Origin: MSPOR6 sp964652195
GTDB taxonomy: Bacteria > Poribacteria > WGA-4E > WGA-3G
Length of the DNA stretch: 64,000 bases
Direction: 5' to 3'
NCBI GenBank assembly: GCA_964652195.1
Contig: CAZZBB010000080.1
Location: forward strand, 56,966-120,965
Both the position numbers and the translations under genes were made by a program. Below the pieces are notes generated by a model. That model was not told the origin of the DNA. It did no database searches and was given only the letters and a program-made list of their open reading frames with translations. Within the stretch, counting starts at the first letter, position 1. Every line of letters starts with the position of its first letter. Of the stretch, positions 45,010 to 53,394 are shown piece after piece.

Positions 45010-47070
45010 ATGGATTCATCAAAAAAAAACACAGAACTACCAAAGACATTTAGTAAAATTGGAGTTGATACCGGTGGTACATTTACAGACATAGTTTTAT
45101 CTAAAGGAACTTCTCTATACATACATAAGGTGATGTCCACTCCAGATAATCCAGCACATGCTGTTATAAATGGTGTAAATGAGATCTGTACTATGAATAG
45201 TGGTAAGGATATAAGCGAAATTCAGATTATCCATGGTTCTACTGTGGCAATCAACGCTTTGTTAGAAAGAAAGGGAGCACGAATTGCCCTGGTTACTACA
45301 AAAGGTTTTGAAGATGTATTGGAAATAGGAAGACAGTCACGTTCTAACTTATATGATTTATATGTTAACCGTCCCAAACCACTAATTCCTTCCGATCTTC
45401 GATTCGGAATAACAGAAAGAACATTATATACAGGTAAAATTCAGACTGAAATCCAAATAGATGAAATAGATACATTAACTGAAACACTTTCCAAATTAGA
45501 TTTAGATGCTATTGCAATCTGTTTCTTGTTCTCCTATGTCAATCCTAAAAATGAGCAGATTACTGCTGAATATCTCTCGAAACTCAGTATACCGATCTCA
45601 TGTTCATATCAAATCCTACCGGAATATAGAGAATTTGCACGCTTAAGTACAACAGTTGCAAGTGCTTATGTACGTCCAACATTAGAGAAACATATTAATA
45701 CACTTACTGAATTAGATAGATTCGCTTCATCTCTCAGGCTAATGTTATCAAATGGAGGTTGTGTATCTTCAAATTATATTGAATCCGCAGGAATACAGAC
45801 ATTATTATCCGGGCCGGCAGGTGGAGTGATAGGGGCATATCACATTGCAAAAGCTGCAGGATATAGTAGAATAATATCTTTTGATATGGGAGGTACTTCT
45901 ACGGATGTAAGTTTATGTAATGAAGATATATCATTGACCACAGAAAGTACAATCAGTGGTTTACCGATTAAAGTACCATTAATTGATATACATACTGTTG
46001 GGGCAGGTGGAGGATCTATTGCTATACTTGATTCAGGTGGTGCTTTACGAGTTGGACCAGAAAGTGCTGGGGCAGTACCGGGACCAATATGTTATGGTCA
46101 GGGAGGTGTAGATATTACGGTAACTGATGCCAATCTATTCCTTGGACGCATTTCAGCAAAACACTTCTTAAACGGTAGAATGATTCTCTCAACTGATAAA
46201 ACAATTAATATGGTTGAAGAGTTTTCAGATAGAATTGGCATTTCAGCAATAAAAGCCGCTGAGGGTATCCTTCAAATTGCCAATTCTACGATGGTAAGTG
46301 CAATCAAGGTTATTTCAGTTGAACGAGGTTTCGATTGTAGAGATTTCATACTGGTCTCATATGGAGGTGCTGGTGGATTACACGCAGCATTTCTCGCTGA
46401 AAACCTTGGTATTCAAACAATTCTCCTTCCGCCATATGGAGGGTTGTTATCTGCCTATGGTATGCTCTATGCAAATGTAATTAAGGATTATTCTCAAACA
46501 ATTCTCCTAAAAATTAAGTCAAAAAATGCAGATAACGGTAATATAATTATCCAACAACTTAAAGAAGGCATGGGAGAATTATTACTCCGCGCACTTGAAG
46601 ATATGGAATTTGAAGGATATGACTTATCTCAGTTAAATATCGTACGAACCCTTGATGTTCGTTATTCTGGACAATCCTATGAATTGAATGTACCTTTTCC
46701 TGAAGATAGTTTAGATTTCGTAGATAAATTTCACTCCATACATAAGATCCGTTTTAGTTATTCTCATCCTGATGCAATAGTAGAAGTGGTAAATCTACGA
46801 TTGTCTGCAATTAAGGAGACTGAAAAACCAAAAACGATTTCTGAAACACTAATTGAGGAAGTTCCTATAAATGCATTAATTGATGAGAAAACAGTGGTCT
46901 TTGACAATAAGATGTATGATACCAAATTTTATAGTCGCGAGGAATTGTTACCCGGAAATAGTATTGATGGTCCTGTAATTATCACAGAATTTAGTGCGAC
47001 AAGTGTGGTTCCACCGGGTTTCTCTATCAATGTAGATGCATATAGAAATATCATCATGAAAGCTAAATGA
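45010..47070 (+). CDS. hyuA: Hydantoinase/5-oxoprolinase A-subunit family (HyuA)
   Basis: 686 residues. ATP-dependent ring-opening enzyme family. The actin-like phosphate loop VDTGGTFTDIVLSKG is at the N-terminus; HGSTVAINALLERKGA, LLSGPAGGVIGA, FDMGGTSTDVSL and VGAGGGSIA are standard blocks. HyuA normally partners with HyuB, which is missing from this window, so either the partner is elsewhere or this subunit works alone. Substrate could be a hydantoin, 5-oxoproline or acetone-like ketone (carboxylase relatives). Confidence 0.9.
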   Translation: MDSSKKNTELPKTFSKIGVDTGGTFTDIVLSKGTSLYIHKVMSTPDNPAHAVINGVNEICTMNSGKDISEIQIIHGSTVAINALLERKGARIALVTTKGFEDVLEIGRQSRSNLYDLYVNRPKPLIPSDLRFGITERTLYTGKIQTEIQIDEIDTLTETLSKLDLDAIAICFLFSYVNPKNEQITAEYLSKLSIPISCSYQILPEYREFARLSTTVASAYVRPTLEKHINTLTELDRFASSLRLMLSNGGCVSSNYIESAGIQTLLSGPAGGVIGAYHIAKAAGYSRIISFDMGGTSTDVSLCNEDISLTTESTISGLPIKVPLIDIHTVGAGGGSIAILDSGGALRVGPESAGAVPGPICYGQGGVDITVTDANLFLGRISAKHFLNGRMILSTDKTINMVEEFSDRIGISAIKAAEGILQIANSTMVSAIKVISVERGFDCRDFILVSYGGAGGLHAAFLAENLGIQTILLPPYGGLLSAYGMLYANVIKDYSQTILLKIKSKNADNGNIIIQQLKEGMGELLLRALEDMEFEGYDLSQLNIVRTLDVRYSGQSYELNVPFPEDSLDFVDKFHSIHKIRFSYSHPDAIVEVVNLRLSAIKETEKPKTISETLIEEVPINALIDEKTVVFDNKMYDTKFYSREELLPGNSIDGPVIITEFSATSVVPPGFSINVDAYRNIIMKAK

Positions 47071-47223
47071 TAATCACAGTCAGTTGTTCAACAACTTAGT
47101 TAATATATGGAATTGACAATTAAAATTAGGTGTGTTAGGATTTACCTATTCTACCTATGAAATGTATAGGATGTTGAATTCTAAATACAGTCCGGTCTAA
47201 TCATTGAAGAAAGGAGTCAAATC

Positions 47224-47972
47224 ATGAGAACAATAGCGATTACGTTATCTATTACTGCGCATTCTTATTTGCCAGTATAGGAATTGCTGTAGATGATGAA
47301 ACTTTAGTAGCATATTATTCATTTGACGGTGATGCTGAAGATGGTTCTGGCAACGGAAATACTGGTGAAATTAAGAATGGATCAAAATTTGATAAGGGTA
47401 AATTTGGAGACGCTATTTATCTTGATGTAGGTGCACATGTTGAGATGGCAGCGTCCGATACACTCCATGGAGACCTATTTAAAAGTGATCCGTTTACTAT
47501 ATCAGTATGGATAAATCCTACTTTTGAAGGCGGTGCATGGCAACAGATATGGAGAAGTTTACCTACAGCATCTGGACACAATACATTTTTTGTAAATAAG
47601 GATCAGGGCTTACTATCTTGGCGCGGACAGGTCGGTGGTTGGACGATTCTTTGTCAAACCGATGGAGGAATTGTAAAAAAAGATGTGTGGACTCATGTTG
47701 CAGTTCAAAGTGATGGTAAGAAGTTCCGAATTTATGCAAATGGAGAAATGGCACAAGAATCTGATTTCCAGGAGACCCGTGGTGAAAATCAAATTTACAG
47801 ATTAGGTGGTGAAGGGGGTGAAGGATATGGTGGTGCATTGGATGACGCTGCTATATTCTCCAGAGCATTGGATGAACATGAGATTAAATCAATAATGAAA
47901 GGTTACGAGGAGTTTGCACCAGTGGATTCACGGGGAAAACTCACTACAATTTGGGCGAAGATTAAAAAGTAG
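47224..47972 (+). pseudogene. Secreted LamG-domain protein, frameshifted in its signal peptide
   Basis: AAGGAG at 47211-47216 precedes an ATG at 47224 that begins MRTIAITLSIT and then meets a stop in frame. After a +2/-1 shift at about 47257-47262 the signal continues as AFLFASIGIA, then VDDETLVAYYSFDGD and a complete LamG domain (SDPFTISVWINP, WTHVAVQSDGKKFRIYANG, GALDDAAIFSRALDEHEIK). It ends KLTTIWAKIKK, the tail shared with the two DUF1080-like proteins. The start, RBS and both halves are intact, so this is either one recent indel or a base error in the assembly. The intact part from 47445 to 47972 alone could be translated from an internal ATG. Confidence 0.8.
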
Positions 47973-47998
47973 GAATTTAAAACTGTTGTTTTAAATTC
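47973..47998 (+). terminator. 11-bp hairpin after the LamG gene
   Basis: Perfect stem 47973-47983 with 47988-47998 and 4-base loop, starting right after the stop codon. Confidence 0.55.
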
Positions 47999-48135
47999 TC
48001 TACGGGTTGTTTATCACATATAATTTACTGTTATATTATAGTTTCCATATCCGGGATTGTCCTTATCATCATTGGTGATAAAGTTGACAAACCTTGATAT
48101 GGAGGTTATTATTTAATTGGGAAAAGAGATAGATT

Positions 48136-48903
48136 GTGGAAATATCAAAAACAATTACTTGTAAAAATTGTAATAGCGAAATTGAATTAGATACATTTAC
48201 TAAGAATCTAAATGTGTGTCCAGACTGTGATGTTCATTACCCATTAAGTGCCTCTAATCGAATGAAGCTTCTTGTTGATACCGGTAGTTTTGATGAATAT
48301 GATACAAACCTATACTCCATTGATGCACTTGAATTTCCAGAGTATCCTGATAAACTTGACAGAGATATTAATAAGACTGGACTTAGATCTGAGATGTTAT
48401 CAGGGATTGCAAAAATTGATGGGGTCTCAGTAGCAATAGCAATTGGAGATGTTGGTTTTATTGGTGGAACGTGTGGAGCAGTAATTGGAGAAAAAGTCAC
48501 CCGATGTATTGAGATGGCAGGAGAGAATAAGTTACCTCTTGTAATTGTATCGGTTAGCGGCGGGATGCGAATGCAGGAAGGCACTTTAGCCTTAATGCAG
48601 ATGGCGAAAACTGCAGCTGCTTGTTCAGAATATATTAATAATGGAGGATTCTATATATCAATTGTCACTGATCCTACATTTGGAGGTGCTACAGCAAGTT
48701 ATACCTCACTTGGAGATGTCATTATAGCCGAGCCTGGGGCACGTGTTGGTTTTGCCGGTCCACTTGCCGTTGCCAGCTTACAAGAGGAATTACCAGAAGA
48801 CTTTCAAAAGGCAGAATCATTAGTTTCTCACGGTTTTATAGATCATATTGTCCATCGAAACCAGATGAGACAATTACTTACCCATTTAATTTCATATACT
48901 TGA
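48136..48903 (+). CDS. accD: Acetyl-CoA carboxylase carboxyltransferase subunit beta
   Basis: 255 residues, short for the family (about 280). Transfers CO2 from biotin to acetyl-CoA in fatty acid synthesis. An N-terminal zinc ribbon is seen as CKNCN and CPDCD. The crotonase-like core has GDVGFIGGTCGAVIGEK, VSVSGGMRMQEG, TDPTFGGATASY and EPGARVGFAGP. GTG start (VEIS) with AGAGA upstream. The partner accA is not nearby. Confidence 0.95.
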   Translation: MEISKTITCKNCNSEIELDTFTKNLNVCPDCDVHYPLSASNRMKLLVDTGSFDEYDTNLYSIDALEFPEYPDKLDRDINKTGLRSEMLSGIAKIDGVSVAIAIGDVGFIGGTCGAVIGEKVTRCIEMAGENKLPLVIVSVSGGMRMQEGTLALMQMAKTAAACSEYINNGGFYISIVTDPTFGGATASYTSLGDVIIAEPGARVGFAGPLAVASLQEELPEDFQKAESLVSHGFIDHIVHRNQMRQLLTHLISYT

Positions 48904-49201
48904 AGATTTAAATTCACAAGATTTCAATCTAAATTGTTTATGGAATTTGAGATATTATACTACTTGAAAATTTTGTTGATAAATCCTCAATTCCATAGTC
49001 TTAGACCCCCTTCAACAACCCACTGACAATGTAGTAAAACTATTCATTTCTGTCACTTTAACAGAATTTCGACGTATTAAATAACGATGACCTAAGATAA
49101 ACAATCATAGAGTATTATACTATAGAGCATTTTGGAAGGAGATGTATTAGTCCTCAGTTCTTTATATCGCACTATGTATAAGAAGGAAAAAATAGAAGAA
49201 A
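48904..49201. other. Intergenic region upstream of topA
   Basis: 298 AT-rich bases with no coding signs; must carry the topA promoter. No strong hairpin noted. Confidence 0.5.
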
Positions 49202-51478
49202 ATGGCAAAATCATTAGTAGTAGTTGAATCACCAGCAAAAGCAAAAACAATAGAAAAAATACTTGGAAAAGATTATATTGTCGACTCTTCAGTAGGACAT
49301 ATACGGGATCTTCCGAAGAAGGAACTTGGGGTAGATATAGAGAACAATTTTACACCAAAATATGAAACGATTCGTGGTAAAGGTTCAGTTGTTAAAGAAA
49401 TTAGAGAAAAAGCCAAAAAAGTCGATTGTATCTATCTCGCTGCAGACTCAGATAGAGAAGGTGAGGCAATATGTTGGCACTTAGCAGAAGAATTGCAAAG
49501 AACTAAAAAGCCTATTTACCGAATAATATATAATGAGGTCACACAGAACGCAATATTACAGGCAATTCAAAATCCTGGAACAATTGACCAAGCCTTGGTG
49601 GATGCCCAACAGGCAAGACGTGTATTGGATAGACTTGTTGGTTGGAAAATAAGTCCACTTCTATGGAGAAGTGTGAAACCTGATCTAAGTGCAGGGAGAG
49701 TTCAATCTGTTGCTGTTCGACTAATATGTGAACGAGAAGAAGAGATTGAAGCATTTAAGCCACAGGAATATTGGTCATTAACTGCTATTTTGACTCCGAG
49801 TCAAGAGGAACATCTGTTTCCTGCGAGATTACATCGAATCGGATCAAAAAAGGGTGAAATTAACAACTACGGTTTCTGTATTGACGAAAAACAGGCAAAG
49901 GAACTTACAGCAGAAGCAAGGAAACATGATTTTATTGTTGAGAAAATTCAGAAACGGGAACGTCAACAAAAACCAGTTGCTCCTTTTAAAACAAGTACTT
50001 TACAACAAGAAGCCTCGCGTAAGCTACGTTTTACTGCCAAAAGAACAATGATGGTTGCTCAAGAACTATATGAGGGGTTAGAAATCGCTAATGAAGGTTT
50101 ACAAGGTCTGATTACATATATGCGTACAGATTCCACTCGAATTGCTCAGGATGCTCTTACTGAAGTAAGAAATTATATTAAGACTACCTTTGGTGATAAA
50201 TATCTACCCTCTCGTGCTGTTACCTATGCAAGTAATAAGAGTGCCCAAGATGCACATGAGGCAATTCGTCCTACATTACCTTTACGTAGTCCAGAATCTT
50301 TGAAGACATACCTTAATAAGGATCAATATAACTTGTATGAATTGATTTGGAAGAGATTTATTGCCTGTCAAATGAAACCAGCAATATTTGATGCAACAAC
50401 AATTGATATAAAAGCAGGAAATTACCTCTTCCGTGCTACTGGATCGGTAATTAAATTTGATGGTTTCAGACGTATTTACATGGAAGGCAAAGATGATATT
50501 GAAGCAAACGACGATAATCCTAATCCTGAAAATACTACTTTGCCAGAGGTACAGATAGGTGAAATGCTTGACCTTAGAAAGTTAACACCTAAACAACATT
50601 TTACTCAACCACCTCCACGATATAATGAAGCAACACTTGTTAAGGCATTAGAGGCGAAGGAAATTGGAAGACCCAGTACCTATGCATCTATTCTATCCAA
50701 AATTCAAGATCGTGATTATGTCTCAAAGGAGAGTAACCGTCTTCATCCAACAGATATAGGACGTCTAGTTAATACTCTCTTAATTAGTGCATTTCCAGAT
50801 ATTGTTGATGTTGAATTTACGAAGGAAATGGAACTGAAACTTGATACAATAGCAGAAGGTGATGTGGATTGGATTGACACACTGGGTGAATTTTACCCAC
50901 CATTTCAAGATGCTTTAGAGAAAGCACCAGATAAGATGTATGAAGCTCGGAAGGCATTGGAAACGGAATCAGACGAGAAGTGTGAAAAATGTGGCGGTGG
51001 AATGATCGTAAAATGGGGAAGATATGGACGTTTCTTAGGCTGTGCAAATTATCCTGATTGTAAGAATATAAAAGCTCTTAATGAAGATGAAACACCCGTT
51101 GAAGAGCCTGAAAAAACAGATACACCTTGTGACAAATGCGGTGAACTAATGGTAATTAAACAAAGTAGAGCTGGAGCAAAGTTCTTGGCTTGTAGTACAT
51201 ATCCAAAATGTAAAAATGCCAAACCAGTTCCTATGGGTGTAGACTGTCCAGAATCAGATTGTGATGGTTATTTAGGAGAACGTCGTAGTAAACGTGGGAA
51301 AGTCTTTTATGGATGTAGTAACTACCCGACATGTGGTTTTGCAAGTTGGGATAAACCTATTTCTGAGTCATGTCCTGAATGTGATTCACCTTATCTCGTT
51401 GAAAAAGGAAATAAAGAGGGTGAATCTTTTCATGCTTGTGCTACAAAAACCTGTGACTTCACTAAACAGGTAGTATAG
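49202..51478 (+). CDS. topA: DNA topoisomerase I
   Basis: 758 residues. Relaxes negative supercoils through a transient 5'-phosphotyrosine. TOPRIM domain at the start (VVESPAKAKTIEKILG, AADSDREGEAI), catalytic Tyr306 in ITYMRTDSTR, and NEATLVKALEAKEIGRPSTYA. The C-terminus carries four Cys4 zinc ribbons, starting CEKCGGGMI, CDKCGELMV, CPESDCDGYL and CPECDSPYL. Full-length. Start ATG with AAGGA upstream. Confidence 0.97.
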   Translation: MAKSLVVVESPAKAKTIEKILGKDYIVDSSVGHIRDLPKKELGVDIENNFTPKYETIRGKGSVVKEIREKAKKVDCIYLAADSDREGEAICWHLAEELQRTKKPIYRIIYNEVTQNAILQAIQNPGTIDQALVDAQQARRVLDRLVGWKISPLLWRSVKPDLSAGRVQSVAVRLICEREEEIEAFKPQEYWSLTAILTPSQEEHLFPARLHRIGSKKGEINNYGFCIDEKQAKELTAEARKHDFIVEKIQKRERQQKPVAPFKTSTLQQEASRKLRFTAKRTMMVAQELYEGLEIANEGLQGLITYMRTDSTRIAQDALTEVRNYIKTTFGDKYLPSRAVTYASNKSAQDAHEAIRPTLPLRSPESLKTYLNKDQYNLYELIWKRFIACQMKPAIFDATTIDIKAGNYLFRATGSVIKFDGFRRIYMEGKDDIEANDDNPNPENTTLPEVQIGEMLDLRKLTPKQHFTQPPPRYNEATLVKALEAKEIGRPSTYASILSKIQDRDYVSKESNRLHPTDIGRLVNTLLISAFPDIVDVEFTKEMELKLDTIAEGDVDWIDTLGEFYPPFQDALEKAPDKMYEARKALETESDEKCEKCGGGMIVKWGRYGRFLGCANYPDCKNIKALNEDETPVEEPEKTDTPCDKCGELMVIKQSRAGAKFLACSTYPKCKNAKPVPMGVDCPESDCDGYLGERRSKRGKVFYGCSNYPTCGFASWDKPISESCPECDSPYLVEKGNKEGESFHACATKTCDFTKQVV

Positions 51479-51550
51479 TTTTATAGTATTCAGTATATTA
51501 ATATTATTTCATCCTATGAGAAGACGATATCAATTGGAATTTAAAATCTC

Positions 51551-52222
51551 ATGATTCAGCTTCATCAAGTAAGTTATTCATATAGAGACTTAAGTGTACT
51601 TGAGAGAGCAAGTTTCCGATTAGAGCGAGGAGAATTCGGATTTCTCGTGGGTGAAAGTGGATCTGGCAAGAGTACACTTTTAAAACTCTTATATAGAGAA
51701 TTGTATCCTACCGCAGGCTCTATAAGTGTTTTAGGACAACATTTATCCGATCTGACACCCTCTACACTTCCATTTTTCAGACGTAAAATAGGAATTATTT
51801 TTCAAGATAGTAAACTACTCGAAACAAAGACTGTAGAACAGAATCTTGAAATTCCACAGAAATTAATTGGAACAAAGTTTAGAATATTACGAGAAAATGT
51901 TAATAATTTACTTCACCAGATGGGGTTAATTCATCATAAGGATTCACGGCCATCTGAGATCTCAAGACATGAACGACAAAGATTAGCAATTGCTATGGCT
52001 ATTATCAATAGTCCTTTGCTGATTCTTGCTGACCAACCTACAGAAATACTTGATCCTAATTTAACCCTTGAAATGTTATCATTGTTGGATTCATTAAACT
52101 TTCAAGGAACTACAGTGTTGGTCACCACTTCAGAACCAGAACTACCAATCAATTATTCTGAAAAGAAGAATACCAACCCAAAACGTGTTTTTACTTTGAA
52201 GGATGGACAAATAACTACTTAG
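51551..52222 (+). CDS. ftsE: FtsE-like ABC ATPase with degenerate catalytic motifs
   Basis: 223 residues, followed by ftsX. Walker A GESGSGKST (residues 34-42) and the Q-loop FQDSKLLE are intact, and the overall FtsE outline (VSYSYRDLSVL, IGIIFQD) fits. But the ABC signature LSGGEQQR is replaced by ISRHERQR (137-144), the Walker B glutamate is glutamine (Gln162 in LADQPT), and the H-loop histidine is serine (Ser194 in VTTSEP). These three changes predict ATP binding with little or no hydrolysis. FtsEX normally activates peptidoglycan hydrolases at the septum; this copy may act as a permanently closed regulator. Confidence 0.88.
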   Translation: MIQLHQVSYSYRDLSVLERASFRLERGEFGFLVGESGSGKSTLLKLLYRELYPTAGSISVLGQHLSDLTPSTLPFFRRKIGIIFQDSKLLETKTVEQNLEIPQKLIGTKFRILRENVNNLLHQMGLIHHKDSRPSEISRHERQRLAIAMAIINSPLLILADQPTEILDPNLTLEMLSLLDSLNFQGTTVLVTTSEPELPINYSEKKNTNPKRVFTLKDGQITT

Positions 52223-52304
52223 ATTAAATTTGGTTCTATACACCTTTATAAAATCTTTAGTTATATATTGTTAAGATAATACGCTATAAATTAGACATTC
52301 ACAA

Positions 52305-53162
52305 ATGCGATATAAGATCGAATATGCATTCGTACATATTAGACAATCAGGATTGAATAATTTTTTCAATCTCATTGCCCTTGCGTTTTTCACACTAATC
52401 CTAACAACTTTTTTATTTAATAATAATTCAGTCTATAAAGAACTTAAACTTAAAGACACCTCTCCTCCTCTGCTCGCCTTTTTAAATGATACAGTTGTAG
52501 AAGATGATGCCCGTCTGTTTGCACACCAAATACAAAAAAATCATAAGATACGCTATATACACTACATTTCAAAGCAAGAGAATTTTAACCGATATGAGAA
52601 ACAACTTGGTCCACTTGGTAGATGGATTAAAGACAGTTATTCCGGTAGTAATCCATTTCCTGCATCACTGGAAATATATGTAGAACCTTCAAGGATTAGT
52701 AGAACATCTTTAGAGAAAATAGCATACGATATAGAAGCATACGATAAAGTGGATGATGTAAAACTTACCGGACATGGAGTTATCTCAGATATTCTTCGTC
52801 AGACAAACCGATTGACTATTGCGTGTATAACAATCTCTATTCTAATTACCCTCTTCGTTATAAAAGCTGCAGTAATAAGAACAGGAAGAATTCGACGAAC
52901 AGAGATTCAATTGCTAAACTTGATAGGGGCAACTCAAGGATATCTTAAAGCGCCGTTCTTAATTCATGGGATGTTCCTGGGTTTATTCAGCAGCATTATC
53001 GGGATCACAAGTTTTTATATTCTATATTGTATATTCACATCACAACTTGGTTTACTTGATTTTATTCCTCTGTATCACATCTATGCTGTCATTATTTCCG
53101 GTGGAATTATTGGAATAATTGCTGGAATTTTGGCTCAAAAAAAGTGTCTAAGTGCCTTATAG
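52305..53162 (+). CDS. ftsX: Cell division protein FtsX
   Basis: 285 residues. Membrane partner of FtsE. Residues 22-45 form the first membrane segment, followed by a periplasmic domain of about 130 residues (with LEIYVEPSRIS and VDDVKL), then three segments near residues 170-190, 220-245 and 255-280. RTEIQLLNLIGATQGYLKAPF is the FtsX/FtsEX coupling helix region. The family fit is good. Lies 82 bases after ftsE. Confidence 0.9.
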   Translation: MRYKIEYAFVHIRQSGLNNFFNLIALAFFTLILTTFLFNNNSVYKELKLKDTSPPLLAFLNDTVVEDDARLFAHQIQKNHKIRYIHYISKQENFNRYEKQLGPLGRWIKDSYSGSNPFPASLEIYVEPSRISRTSLEKIAYDIEAYDKVDDVKLTGHGVISDILRQTNRLTIACITISILITLFVIKAAVIRTGRIRRTEIQLLNLIGATQGYLKAPFLIHGMFLGLFSSIIGITSFYILYCIFTSQLGLLDFIPLYHIYAVIISGGIIGIIAGILAQKKCLSAL

Positions 53163-53394
53163 CTATTTCTTAACAAAAAATTATCTAACAATATAATCCT
53201 ATAGAATCCAATTCCAGACATTTACCAAAACTCCAACTACCTTATACCCATCAGTGTTTTATTCCCCGTAAACATATAGTCTGATTTCTCAAATGATTAT
53301 TTTAGAATCCATCTGTTTGAAATACATTGCGTGATAGATTGATATTAACCCTGACATAGTTTTCGAACAAACGGTTTAATTATAGGTAAGAATA

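Noticed and set aside
42090..48903. Genomic island or prophage around the recombinase
   Set aside because: Neighbouring genes are ordinary metabolic and housekeeping genes; no phage genes, tRNA or flanking direct repeats were seen.
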